DNA from: Bdellovibrionales bacterium GWA2_49_15
GTDB lineage: Bacteria > Bdellovibrionota > Bacteriovoracia > Bacteriovoracales > Bacteriovoracaceae
Reading direction: 5' to 3'
Assembly: GCA_001769855.1 (NCBI GenBank)
Contig: MEPP01000027.1
Coordinates: 116,050 to 180,049, forward strand
DNA length: 64,000 nt
Shown: positions 18,196 to 27,342 of the stretch, piece after piece
Position numbering within the stretch: position 1 is the first letter of the stretch
Layout: each line of letters begins with the position of its first letter
The notes under the pieces: model-generated
Database searches by the model: none
Told to the model about the DNA's origin: nothing
Seen by the model: the letters and a program-made list of their open reading frames with translations, nothing else
Program-made: the position numbers and the translations under genes

Positions 18196-19041
18196 TTACA
18201 TCGGTACAAAAAAACGCCCCATTAGATCATGTAAATTTAAATCTGCCAAAATTCTTTTAACTTTTTCCCCCGCCTTTTGACTCGGCCCCTGATGGAGCTT
18301 GGCCATAATCAGCTCATTTTTCATGGAGTGTTCCAGGCCCGTCAGCTCCGTCACGGTTACCTGATAGCCAAAGGCCTCCAGCTGCAGACATCTTAAGACA
18401 TTGGTCACATGACTCCCAAATTCCCGGGTGTGAAGGGGATGACGCCAAAGCTCCGTGAGGGGCAGGGTGCGCAAAGATTTTTCCTTATGCATTTTGAGGG
18501 TGGCCGCAACTTCTGCCTGGCAGCAAGGGATGAGAACAACGTGCTTGGCCTTCTTCAAAATGGCAAACCTGATGGCGTCATCGGTGGCCGTGTCACAGGC
18601 ATGCAGAGCGGTCACCATTTCAACTTCGTTGGGCAATAAATCGGATGAAATGGATTCCTCCACCGTCAGATGGAAAAACTTCATACGCTCAAAATTTAGT
18701 TTTTGCGCCAACTCTACCGATTTGGTCACCAGCTCTTTTCTGGTTTCTATGCCGATCACCTCACCCAGGTTTTTTTGCTTGATAAAAAGGTCGTAAAGAA
18801 TGAAGCCGAGATAAGATTTCCCGGCGCCATGGTCAATGATGGAATAATTTTTAGCACCCTCAAGCGCTGTCAGGTGAATCTGGTTTAGAAGGGGGCCGAT
18901 AAAATTATATAAGTGGTACACCTGCTTTAATTTTCGCCGGGAATCCTGGTTCATCTTACCGTCGCGGGTGAGAATGTGGAGCTCTTTTAAAAGCTCCACC
19001 GACTGATCAGGATTTATCTCTGGAAAAGGTGCCTGTCCCAT
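18196..19041 (-). CDS. Class I SAM-dependent methyltransferase
   Basis: The 281-residue protein has a SAM-binding motif I, YSIIDHGAGKSYLGFILYD, then EVIGIETRKELV as motif II and VTALHACDTATDDAIRFAI as motif IV, followed by VLIPCCQAEVAATL. The ALHACDTATD and PCCQ segments are typical of a family of small-molecule or RNA methyltransferases (Methyltransf_32-like), also annotated as THUMP-less rRNA-type enzymes. The substrate cannot be inferred. It lies 3 bases from both neighbours in the operon. Confidence 0.8.
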   Translation of the reverse strand: MGQAPFPEINPDQSVELLKELHILTRDGKMNQDSRRKLKQVYHLYNFIGPLLNQIHLTALEGAKNYSIIDHGAGKSYLGFILYDLFIKQKNLGEVIGIETRKELVTKSVELAQKLNFERMKFFHLTVEESISSDLLPNEVEMVTALHACDTATDDAIRFAILKKAKHVVLIPCCQAEVAATLKMHKEKSLRTLPLTELWRHPLHTREFGSHVTNVLRCLQLEAFGYQVTVTELTGLEHSMKNELIMAKLHQGPSQKAGEKVKRILADLNLHDLMGRFFVPM

Positions 19042-19044
19042 AAC

Positions 19045-20565
19045 TTAGTTTTTAAAGGTCACCCGATGATGGGTGGAATCGACGCTATAGGTTTTTCCTT
19101 CCGAGGGGAGTGAACCGCGAAAGAAAATCTCATACTGGCCGTTGGGCAAAGAGTTGGTGCGAAAGCCAAGCTTCATGGCGGGTAGGACCACGTCATAGAG
19201 TTTCCTGGCCACGACTCTCTGCGAGCTGTCCACAACTAAAAACTCCAATGTTTGCATAGGGACGGGGGCGGAGGTGGTGGTGACATCAAACTCGACCCGG
19301 CCTTTTAAGGGTTGTTCCATGGAAAAACCGGAGGGTTTGAAGTTCGCCGACATGACCGGTGTGCTGTTAATGACGACAAAGGATTTAATCATGGATTTTA
19401 GCTGGGCATCGCTTTCAGAGCTGGCAAAAACTTCATACTTTCCTTCGGCCATGCCGGCGGTATCGAAGGAGGCCAGGCACTCGGTTTGCTCAGATTTCTG
19501 GCAGGGAAGTGAGGCGGCGAAAGTGCTGCCAGGTTTTCGGATTGTGATCTGAAAATTGTCATCCCTTCCAAATTGCGCTTTCACATCCATCACGCCGGAC
19601 ACATAAGAATTATCAGGCATCATAACTGTGACATAGTTGTTTTTTGTGGGAATTTCAAAACCGATATTGGAAGAGGCAATTCCGGATTTATCATCCCAGG
19701 ACACTCGGACGTATCCCGCCTCGCCCCAATCAGCACCCCATGAATTGCGCACGATCCAGTAGCGTTCGCTATCGTTATACCCAACTAAACTGACGGCGTG
19801 GCCGCCCACTGATTCATTGGAGATTGACTTGTAAATGCCGCTTTTGTAGCTGATAAAATCGGCGTAGACAGTCATCGTGGTCATGAGGGGGCCCTTTTTC
19901 AAGGCCTCTTTGACAGCGGCGGCAGAGGTCCCAAAACCTCCCGATGGGGCGAAACTTTTTGTGACCTTAAACACCCGAGCGGATTGGTCGGGGCAGAACT
20001 GCTTACAGCTTACATCTTTTCCAGTGGCGCCCATCGTGTAAGGGGCACAGGCACTATCGATGAGTCCGGAGCGTTTGATATAGGATGCGGCGGAAGAAGG
20101 ATACCAGCCGCGGTTACAGGCCCCGCCTCCGCAAGCAAAGAGCGCCTCAGGGGAGAGATTAGGTTTGAGCCAGGGAAATTTTGCGGCGATCGAGGCGGTG
20201 GCCTCGACCGTGGCCACCGCAGCAAAGGCCACGCAGGAACCACAGTTGCCTTGGTTCATAACATCGCCAAGCCAGTTGACGCCTTCTCGATTGCGCCAAT
20301 CCAAGGCCTCGTAAGTGAAGCTGTTATTATAAGCATCAGAATAGTCGACAGGACCACGTGGTTGCTCCAGGGAGCCGAGCATGCGTTTAAATTCAAGCCG
20401 GGAAAGGCCGGTAAGATGATTTTCACTGGCGATCCACTGGGCCCGGGAATCTCTCAGTTCTTTTTGCAAGGCCTTGACATTGACCATCTTGTGACTAGCA
20501 AAAACGGATAAGGGGAGAGTGAGAGCAGAAAATAGTAATGCAATGGAGAGTGAAACTTTTCTCAT
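19045..20565 (-). CDS. Secreted papain-like (C1) cysteine protease
   Basis: The 506-residue protein has a signal peptide (MRKVSLSIALLFSALTLPLSVFA), a short pro-region, and a C1 peptidase domain (about 80-310). The catalytic triad is Cys111 (QGNCGSC), His256 (GGHAV) and Asn274 (RNSWG), with the oxyanion Gln ahead of the Cys. The last 190 residues are beta-rich repeats that look like Ig-like or adhesion domains. The start at 20565 has AAGGAAGG upstream; an earlier start 11 codons away has no such site. A secreted papain with C-terminal beta domains would suit degradation of external or prey protein. Confidence 0.9.
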   Translation of the reverse strand: MRKVSLSIALLFSALTLPLSVFASHKMVNVKALQKELRDSRAQWIASENHLTGLSRLEFKRMLGSLEQPRGPVDYSDAYNNSFTYEALDWRNREGVNWLGDVMNQGNCGSCVAFAAVATVEATASIAAKFPWLKPNLSPEALFACGGGACNRGWYPSSAASYIKRSGLIDSACAPYTMGATGKDVSCKQFCPDQSARVFKVTKSFAPSGGFGTSAAAVKEALKKGPLMTTMTVYADFISYKSGIYKSISNESVGGHAVSLVGYNDSERYWIVRNSWGADWGEAGYVRVSWDDKSGIASSNIGFEIPTKNNYVTVMMPDNSYVSGVMDVKAQFGRDDNFQITIRKPGSTFAASLPCQKSEQTECLASFDTAGMAEGKYEVFASSESDAQLKSMIKSFVVINSTPVMSANFKPSGFSMEQPLKGRVEFDVTTTSAPVPMQTLEFLVVDSSQRVVARKLYDVVLPAMKLGFRTNSLPNGQYEIFFRGSLPSEGKTYSVDSTHHRVTFKN

Positions 20566-20654
20566 AATACCTTCCTTGGCAATTAGAGCTAACTTCAAGT
20601 GTTCAGTATGGGGGGGATTGGGATTTTTTTCCTGTAATAAATCTTAAAACTTTC

Positions 20655-21674
20655 TTACATGTGATCAGAGCAGGTGCGCTCAATGAGGTTTAGCATCCGT
20701 GTCTTTTCATCATCGGGCAAAAAGCTGGCGCTAAATGAATTGCGCGCCAAAGTTTTCAGGTCTTCCCAGGAAAGCGCCAGCGCCTTGGCGCATTCAAAGT
20801 AATTATCTCCGAGATAACCGCCAAAGTAGGCCGGGTCATCAGAGTTGATCATGACCAGAATCCCGGCATTCATAAGTTTTTTTAGGTTGTGGTCGCGCAA
20901 ATCTTTAAAGACCTTCAACTTCAAGTTAGACAGTGGGCAAACGGTCAGTGGAATTTGCTTCTGTTGCAAGTATTGTATCAACTTGGGGTCTTCCATCGAA
21001 CGAACGCCGTGATCAATGCGCCGGACTTTCAAAAGCTCCAAGGCCTCCCAAATATATTCAGGCGGTCCCTCTTCTCCAGCATGGGCGACGGCCAAAAGGC
21101 CATGCTCGCGGGCAGCTTCAAAAACCCGTGCGAATTTCGAAGGAGGATGGCCTAGCTCGGAGCTGTCAAGGCCAACAGCTTTAATCCAGCTCTTAAAGGG
21201 CAAGGCCTCCTCAAGAGTTTTGAAAGCGCTCGTTTCCGGAAGATGGCGCAAAAAACACATAATGAGATAGGAACTAATTCCCAGCTCTCTGTTCCCCTGA
21301 TCGAGGGCCCTCTTCATCCCAGTAATCACTGTGTTAAAAGAAACTCCTCTCTCTGTGTGGGTCTGAGGATCAAAAAAGATTTCCGCGTGAACCACGTTGT
21401 CTTCCTTGCAGCGAAGCAGATACTCCCATGTGAGGTCAAAAAAATCCTCTTCACACACGAGAACTTGGGCGCCTTCGTAATAGATATCCAGAAAACTTTG
21501 GAGATTGCTGAACTGATAGGCCGCTCTTATGTCGTCCAGACTTTGATACTTCAATTTAATCTTATTTCGCTTTGCCAGCTTCATCATGAGTTCCGGCCCA
21601 AGACTACCTTCGATATGCAGATGAAGCTCTGCCTTTGGCAATTTTTTTATTTGGGAGCGGGAAATAAAATTCAT
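20655..21674 (-). CDS. Adenine/adenosine deaminase
   Basis: The 339-residue metal-dependent hydrolase has HLHIEGS (two zinc-binding His), HAGEEG (zinc His and catalytic Glu), DHGVRS, and [12 protein letters not shown] (zinc Asp). The last motif with its aromatic continuation is more like the ADE-type adenine deaminases than the classic adenosine deaminases, which have a different sequence after the Asp pair. It would convert adenine to hypoxanthine in purine salvage. The AzgA-like permease lies four genes downstream on the same strand. Confidence 0.85.
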   Translation of the reverse strand: MNFISRSQIKKLPKAELHLHIEGSLGPELMMKLAKRNKIKLKYQSLDDIRAAYQFSNLQSFLDIYYEGAQVLVCEEDFFDLTWEYLLRCKEDNVVHAEIFFDPQTHTERGVSFNTVITGMKRALDQGNRELGISSYLIMCFLRHLPETSAFKTLEEALPFKSWIKAVGLDSSELGHPPSKFARVFEAAREHGLLAVAHAGEEGPPEYIWEALELLKVRRIDHGVRSMEDPKLIQYLQQKQIPLTVCPLSNLKLKVFKDLRDHNLKKLMNAGILVMINSDDPAYFGGYLGDNYFECAKALALSWEDLKTLARNSFSASFLPDDEKTRMLNLIERTCSDHM

Positions 21675-21842
21675 ACCCTAGTATTCATAGACGCCCCAAG
21701 GAAGTAAAAATGCTGTGCATTCAAACCATCCTATCTTAGTCGGATATTGAGCATATTTTTTTTGGCATGTTTTCTAGATTCGAGGTATCCTCGAGGCAAT
21801 TTTATTTTCCATTTTTCCGTCTAACTAACATAGGGAGAAATT

Positions 21843-23987
21843 ATGACTTATAAGGGCTCATCGATTCAATGCCTGGTCGATCGCGATGGCATTGCACAGC
21901 TTAAGTTTAACAACGAGACCACCGGCACGAATGTTTTTAACGCCGCCACCTTGAAGGAACTAGGCGAGTGCCTGACCGCGCTCAAAAAAGAGACAGGTGT
22001 TAAAGGTCTGCTCATGAGTTCGGGGCTGGATAATTTTATCTTCGGCGCCGACGTCACAGAATTTATGTCGCATTTCAAGCGCCCTGAGGCCGAGCTGGTT
22101 GGCTGGCTGGAAGGAATCAATAAAACGTTCAATGAGTATGAAGATCTTCCTTATCCGAGTGTGGCCGCGATTAATGGCTTTGCCTTAGGTGGCGGATTTG
22201 AAATTGCCTTGACCGCCGATTTTCGCGTGGTCAGTGAAAGCGCGCGCATCGGCTTGCCCGAAACGCAGCTGGGCATTATGCCCGGCTGGGGAGGCACGGT
22301 TCGTTTCTCGAGAATTTCCGGCGCGGATCATGCCATCGAGTGGATTACCTCAGGCAAGCAATATAAAGGACAAGATGGACTCAAAATTGCTCTGGTGGAT
22401 GCCGTGGTAAAAAATGATAAGTTAATTGCAGGCGCCACGACCCTGTTAAATCGCGCCATCGCCGGCGAGCTGGATTGGAAGAAGAAACGGGCCCAAAAGA
22501 AGGCCCCTCTGAAACTTAATCAAGTTGAGGCCATGATGGCCTTTGAAACGGCGAAAGGTTTTGTCGCCGGAGCTGCCGGGCCAAACTACCCCGCGCCCGT
22601 GATGGCGGTGCAAACCATGCAAAGAGGCGCGCCCTTAAACCGCGATGAGGCGCTCAAAGTCGAAACGCTGAATTTTGTAAAACTGACCAAAACACCCGCT
22701 GCCGAGGCCCTGGTGACGGTCTTTTTAGGTGATCAATATTTAAAGAAGGTGAGTAAGAAAATCACCAAAGCCGCCCCGAAAGTGAAACATGCGGCGGTTA
22801 TCGGTGCCGGTATCATGGGAGGCGGAATTGCCTATCAGTCGGCCTCGAAAGGCACGCCTATTTTGATGAAGGATATTCGACCCGAGGCGCTTGAGCTCGG
22901 CATGGGCGAAGCCGTAAAACTTCTCGGTAAACTGCTTGAAAGAAAAACCATCGACAACACTCAGATGGCGAAGGTCATCGCCAGTATCACCCCGACCTTG
23001 AGCTATGGAGATGTGGAACATACTGATCTCGTTGTGGAAGCGGTGGTGGAAAATATTAAGGTGAAGAAAAGTGTCCTGGCCGAGCTGGAAAGCAAAGTGA
23101 AAGCGGGCACGGTTCTCACCTCCAATACCTCAACCATCTCCATTACCGAATTGGCCAAGGACCTAAAACGGCCTCAAGATTTTTGTGGCATGCATTTTTT
23201 CAATCCCGTTCACAAGATGCCTTTAGTGGAAGTTATTCGTGGTGCCAAAACCAGTGATGAGACTATCGCCAGAACGGTTCAGTACGCTCTTCAGATGGGA
23301 AAAACTCCCATCGTGGTTAATGACTGCGCGGGCTTCTTGGTCAACCGCATTCTCTTCCCGTATTTTTTTGGTTTTAATAGATTGATTGAGGATGGCGTTG
23401 ACTTCAAACGCATCGATCAGGTGATGGAAAAATTCGGCTGGCCGATGGGACCTGCCTATCTCCTGGATGTTGTGGGAATTGATACCTGTGTTCACGCCGC
23501 CAAGATCATGGCCGATGCCTTCCCCGATCGCATGAAGTACGAGGGCGACAATATCTTTGACTGGATGTTTAAAGAAAATCGCTATGGCCAAAAAAATGGC
23601 AAGGGCTTCTATGAATACACCGTGGATAAAAAAGGTAAGCCGATCAAGAATTTGAACCCCGAGGTCTACACTCTTATTAAAAAGGCGGTCAAAAAAACTG
23701 TCGACGTTTCAGATGAAGAGATCGTGGAGCGCATGATGCTCCCCATGATTATCGAAAGTGCTCGATGTCTGGAAGATAAGATCGTTGGCAGCGCCATTGA
23801 AGTGGATATGGGCCTTTTGCTCGGACTTGGCTTCCCACCGTTTAGAACCGGGGCCTTGAAGTACGCTGATGTTTTGGGGGCCGACAAGATCGTGGCCTTG
23901 TCCAATAAGTATCAGAGTCTGGGTAACGCCTATAGGGTCACCGCAAATATGAGCAATATGGCGAGCGATAAAAAAACATATTATTAA
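21843..23987 (+). CDS. fadB: Fatty acid oxidation complex alpha subunit (enoyl-CoA hydratase / 3-hydroxyacyl-CoA dehydrogenase)
   Basis: The 714-residue bifunctional enzyme has an N-terminal crotonase domain (about 1-200) with AAINGFALGGGFEIALTADFRV and the two catalytic Glu regions (GLPETQLGIMPGWGGT). Residues about 315-720 form the NAD-dependent 3-hydroxyacyl-CoA dehydrogenase: AAVIGAGIMGGGIAYQSA is the NAD loop, and HFFNPVHKMPLVEVI holds the catalytic His. It performs the middle two steps of beta-oxidation. GGGAGAA precedes the ATG. The thiolase gene follows after 25 bases. Confidence 0.95.
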   Translation: MTYKGSSIQCLVDRDGIAQLKFNNETTGTNVFNAATLKELGECLTALKKETGVKGLLMSSGLDNFIFGADVTEFMSHFKRPEAELVGWLEGINKTFNEYEDLPYPSVAAINGFALGGGFEIALTADFRVVSESARIGLPETQLGIMPGWGGTVRFSRISGADHAIEWITSGKQYKGQDGLKIALVDAVVKNDKLIAGATTLLNRAIAGELDWKKKRAQKKAPLKLNQVEAMMAFETAKGFVAGAAGPNYPAPVMAVQTMQRGAPLNRDEALKVETLNFVKLTKTPAAEALVTVFLGDQYLKKVSKKITKAAPKVKHAAVIGAGIMGGGIAYQSASKGTPILMKDIRPEALELGMGEAVKLLGKLLERKTIDNTQMAKVIASITPTLSYGDVEHTDLVVEAVVENIKVKKSVLAELESKVKAGTVLTSNTSTISITELAKDLKRPQDFCGMHFFNPVHKMPLVEVIRGAKTSDETIARTVQYALQMGKTPIVVNDCAGFLVNRILFPYFFGFNRLIEDGVDFKRIDQVMEKFGWPMGPAYLLDVVGIDTCVHAAKIMADAFPDRMKYEGDNIFDWMFKENRYGQKNGKGFYEYTVDKKGKPIKNLNPEVYTLIKKAVKKTVDVSDEEIVERMMLPMIIESARCLEDKIVGSAIEVDMGLLLGLGFPPFRTGALKYADVLGADKIVALSNKYQSLGNAYRVTANMSNMASDKKTYY

Positions 23988-24012
23988 GATATAAAAAGAT
24001 TGGAGATAAAAT

Positions 24013-25191
24013 ATGACAACAATAAATAGAAAAGACGCCGTGATTGTGGATGCTATTCGTACTCCCATGGCGAAATCAAAAGACGGAATGTATCGTTTTG
24101 TCCGAAGCGAGGAACTCAGCGCCCATCTTATGAGAAGTATCCTGGCGCGAAATCCCAAGTTCAATCCCGGCGAAATCGCCGACATTATTTGGGGATGCGT
24201 GCAGCAGACCCTTGAGCAATGTTACAACATCGGCCGAAACGCCCAGCTCGTCACCGACATTCCCAAACATGTTCCTGCCCAGACTATCAACCGCCTTTGT
24301 GGTTCCTCCATGACCGCTTTACATATGGCAACTCAGGGAATTTGGAGCGAAGAGGGCGAGGTTTATCTAGTCGGTGGTGTGGAACATATGGGGCATGTTC
24401 CGATGATGCACGGGGTGGATTTTAACCCCGCCTTTTCTCAGTATCAGGCCAAGGCCGCCGGGGCCATGGGACTTACCGCTGAACTTTTGGCCACCATTCA
24501 TAAAATTGACCGTCAGATGCAAGATGAGTTTGCCCTGCGCTCTCATCAAAAGGCCGCAGCCGCCACCAAGGCCGGGCGCTTTGCCGATGAAATTGTCGCA
24601 ATTCTCGGCCATGATGAGGAAGGTGTGCCCGTGCTGTGTGCCTCTGACGAGGTGATCAGGCAGGACGCCAATCTTGCTGACCTGGCAAAGTTGCGGCCAG
24701 TCTTTAATCCCGCGAGCGGGACTGTGACCGCCGGAAACTCTTCTGCACTCTCAGACGGCGCTTCGGCCTTGCTGGTCATGTCCCGTGATAAGGCCCAGAG
24801 CTGGGGGCTTCGTCCACTGGCACGAGTCAGGGCCATGTCGGCCGTCGGCTGTGACCCATCCATTATGGGCTTCGGCCCCGTGCCTGCGGTGAAAAAAGCT
24901 TTAGAACGGGCCAAGCTTAAAATCGACGATATTAAACTCTTCGAATTAAATGAGGCCTTTGCCGCCCAGTCACTGCCCGTCTTAAAAGAGTTGGGGCTCT
25001 TATCTTCCATGGATGAACGCGTGAATGTGAACGGGGGAGCGATTGCCTTAGGCCATCCGTTGGGGTGCTCAGGCGCACGCATTATTGGCACGCTAGTTCA
25101 TGAGATGAAGCGCTCCAGTAAAAACCTTGGCATCGCCACCATGTGCGTGGGGATGGGGCAGGGTGTGGCCACAGTCTTAGAGCTTGAGTAG
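24013..25191 (+). CDS. fadA: 3-ketoacyl-CoA thiolase (fatty acid oxidation complex beta subunit)
   Basis: The 392-residue thiolase has the N-terminal [20 protein letters not shown] and [13 protein letters not shown] typical of FadA, the acylated Cys in [12 protein letters not shown], and the C-terminal [17 protein letters not shown] and [12 protein letters not shown], the latter carrying the second catalytic Cys. Together with FadB it forms the fatty acid oxidation complex. GGAG lies 7 bases ahead of the ATG. The gene ends 3 bases before the stop of the convergent beta-helix gene, with no terminator visible. Confidence 0.95.
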   Translation: MTTINRKDAVIVDAIRTPMAKSKDGMYRFVRSEELSAHLMRSILARNPKFNPGEIADIIWGCVQQTLEQCYNIGRNAQLVTDIPKHVPAQTINRLCGSSMTALHMATQGIWSEEGEVYLVGGVEHMGHVPMMHGVDFNPAFSQYQAKAAGAMGLTAELLATIHKIDRQMQDEFALRSHQKAAAATKAGRFADEIVAILGHDEEGVPVLCASDEVIRQDANLADLAKLRPVFNPASGTVTAGNSSALSDGASALLVMSRDKAQSWGLRPLARVRAMSAVGCDPSIMGFGPVPAVKKALERAKLKIDDIKLFELNEAFAAQSLPVLKELGLLSSMDERVNVNGGAIALGHPLGCSGARIIGTLVHEMKRSSKNLGIATMCVGMGQGVATVLELE

Positions 25192-25194
25192 CTC

Positions 25195-26292
25195 TTAAAG
25201 TCGAGAGTCGCTACAAAGACTAGTGATGGTATTAATGTAATGAGCTAGAAGCCCGTATACCTCGTTAAAGCGACCTGATCTGCCGAGTGGTATGTGAAAT
25301 ACATTGGTGGAATTAGCACCATCATCGATAAATCGGCCATTTTGCAGATAAAAAGATTTTGTGACTACAGCATTTTTCAATGTGAATGCCCCTGATTCAA
25401 TAAATGGCGCAGAGGAAAGTTTGGAGTTATAACCCGCGAAGGGGGTTTGAAAACTGCTAACTCCAAATACCGCAATATTTTTGAAATCAAGACCGGTGGC
25501 CCGTCTCCAGTAAAGTTGATTGGCGGCGTAGCCGGTATTGTCCAAATATTTGTGGTCGACATTAATCGCTTGAATTGAACAAATCGGGTCTGCTGCATTA
25601 ACATCAACGCTGGCGATGAAAGTCGTAACATTGAGCTCATTGTGATTCATTGATTGGTACATTTCGCTATAATAATTGGTGAATAGGGCGGCAAATTCTT
25701 TTTTTAATGAAATAACCTGCGCTCTTTTGGCTTCTAGCTCGGCCCTCTCGCGTTCAACACGTAACCGTTCTTCCTCGATGCGACGTCTTTCTTCCTCTTG
25801 CCGCTGCCTTTCCCTTTCGGCAATGACCTCGGGATCTTCTGCATCTTCACGCACACCTGCTTCCAGAGTTCCGGATTCTAGGATTGTAAACGCTCTGACG
25901 ACCGCGGTGCCTCGGACGATCGCATTGCCACCCACGTAGGCTTCGCCGGAAATTTGTGCCTTCCCTTCAATTTGAGCGTTGTCCGTGACTCGAGCATTTC
26001 CAAAAACTCGCGCCTCATCTTTTACCACCGCCTCACCACTTATGATGGCATTCCCAGTAATTCTGGCGCGCCCGCTGATGATTGCACTGCCGCAGACTGC
26101 CGCCGTTTTTCCAATAAAAACAGACTCGTTTTCTATATCAGCGCTATCCGAGACAAACCCGCCATCCTTAGGATTGCGATGACGGTCGTTAATGTAATAT
26201 GTACCTTCTTCTCCGGGGCACAAATCGGAGCTATCCGCGAAAGCAGAAAGATGACAGAACATAACTGCGACAAGTGCGAGATACTTAAACAT
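25195..26292 (-). CDS. Secreted protein with left-handed beta-helix repeats and a coiled coil
   Basis: The 365-residue protein has a signal peptide (MFKYLALVAVMFCHLSAFA), then about 100 residues of hexapeptide-like repeats (residues about 48-145), such as ISGRARITGNAIISGEA and VFGNARVTDNAQIEGKA, predicting a left-handed beta-helix. A highly charged helix follows (about 155-205, rich in Glu, Arg and Gln), probably a coiled coil. The C-terminal 160 residues form an unknown domain with two Cys. The layout is that of a surface or periplasmic structural protein; enzymes with such helices would normally be cytoplasmic acyltransferases, and no catalytic His is evident. Confidence 0.7.
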   Translation of the reverse strand: MFKYLALVAVMFCHLSAFADSSDLCPGEEGTYYINDRHRNPKDGGFVSDSADIENESVFIGKTAAVCGSAIISGRARITGNAIISGEAVVKDEARVFGNARVTDNAQIEGKAQISGEAYVGGNAIVRGTAVVRAFTILESGTLEAGVREDAEDPEVIAERERQRQEEERRRIEEERLRVERERAELEAKRAQVISLKKEFAALFTNYYSEMYQSMNHNELNVTTFIASVDVNAADPICSIQAINVDHKYLDNTGYAANQLYWRRATGLDFKNIAVFGVSSFQTPFAGYNSKLSSAPFIESGAFTLKNAVVTKSFYLQNGRFIDDGANSTNVFHIPLGRSGRFNEVYGLLAHYINTITSLCSDSRL

Positions 26293-26373
26293 AATGCCTC
26301 CAAATTTGTTGGGTTAATTACCTAAACACAATCTGGAAGTAAAGCAGATAGTCGAAAATGAATTAATTACAGA

Positions 26374-26862
26374 TTATTTCGCATTCCAAGGAGGCGTCGG
26401 AGGCACTGGACTTGAAGAGAAATTCTTCCAGTGGCATACGGTGCACAGCCTTCCCTTGTAGACATTGTTTTGATAGTTGTATCGAAATAATTTATTCATG
26501 CTTGAGCTATGGGGATTGTGGCAGGAAATGCAGTTAAAAGGTCGACTGGGATAAAGTGGGTCAGCGTCCATGTCGGTCGGATGCCCCACCGCCGGGTGAT
26601 TAACGTCTGAAACATCGTGGCACATGAGACAAAGTTCATTGGGCTGCGCGATTAAGTTGTGGTCTACGGCAGTTGGATTATCAAAATCTTGGTGGGCCAC
26701 ATGGCAAAAGGTACACAACTCTTTGGCCGGCGAATGAACTACGGCACGGGAAATATTGTCTTCATGACATTGAAAACAGAACTCAGGCTTATACTCTTCT
26801 GCACTGATTCTTAAAGTGAAAAGACTTCCGAAGAAAACGGCAAGCAGAATTTTAGTTTTCAT
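26374..26862 (-). CDS. Secreted pentaheme c-type cytochrome
   Basis: The 162-residue protein has a signal peptide (MKTKILLAVFFGSLFTLRISA) and five CXXCH motifs: CFQCH, CTFCH, CLMCH, CISCH and CTVCH. Several are followed by a second His (CHVAH, CHNPH) that can act as distal ligand, the doubled-CXXCH pattern of multiheme electron-transfer proteins. The start at 26862 has GGAG 6 bases upstream; an ATG four codons earlier contains that same GGAG and is less likely. The start lies inside the end of the triheme gene, so translation is coupled. It is the last gene of the minus-strand cytochrome operon. Confidence 0.88.
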   Translation of the reverse strand: MKTKILLAVFFGSLFTLRISAEEYKPEFCFQCHEDNISRAVVHSPAKELCTFCHVAHQDFDNPTAVDHNLIAQPNELCLMCHDVSDVNHPAVGHPTDMDADPLYPSRPFNCISCHNPHSSSMNKLFRYNYQNNVYKGRLCTVCHWKNFSSSPVPPTPPWNAK

Positions 26863-27331
26863 GTTTTTCTCCATAACTATCTATGAGCAAATGATTGTTT
26901 TCAGTTTTATGGACATCGTGGCATTGGGCACATCTTCGGTAATTGTTTTGGGACTGGTCATTAACTCCAATCACGATAGTCCCGCCGAGGCCTCCCTTTT
27001 CAATTGACTTGAACTTCGCAAAACTCTTGGGGGAGCTGAATGCTGGTGGATGTGTGACCATTGGTTCACCTGGATTATGATCACTATGACATTGCAGGCA
27101 TAGTAAAGTGATAGTTTCCCTCGCTTCACCCTGTTCGCCGCTACCGCTGCCAACATCTTGACTGACGTCTAAGTTAAAAAATTCCTTTGTATGGCAAACT
27201 TCACAAATCTTACCGTTGGACCAAACTTCCTGGGAGAAATTGTGTTTGCTGTTTCGCATGCCTGCTGTCGCATGATAGTTTATCAACATACCTGCGATCA
27301 GAATTAGAAAAATTTTATAATGAGTATTCAT
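26852..27331 (-). CDS. Secreted triheme c-type cytochrome
   Basis: The 159-residue protein has a signal peptide (ending near INYHATA) and three CXXCH motifs: CEVCH, CLQCH and CAQCHDVH. The NSKHNFS segment before the first heme resembles the GSKHDF segment of the tetraheme proteins in this window. Part of the middle (KSFAKFKSIEKGGLGG) has no heme motif where the tetraheme proteins have NDHP. It could be a shortened relative of them. It starts 11 bases after the propeller gene, with AGGAAG as ribosome binding site. Confidence 0.85.
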   Translation of the reverse strand: MNTHYKIFLILIAGMLINYHATAGMRNSKHNFSQEVWSNGKICEVCHTKEFFNLDVSQDVGSGSGEQGEARETITLLCLQCHSDHNPGEPMVTHPPAFSSPKSFAKFKSIEKGGLGGTIVIGVNDQSQNNYRRCAQCHDVHKTENNHLLIDSYGEKHEN

Positions 27332-27342
27332 TCTTCCTACCT

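Noticed and set aside
21781..21793. CGAGG/CCTCG dyad before fadB as a fatty-acid regulator site
   Set aside because: The arms are only five bases and do not match an operator that I know, so chance is likely.
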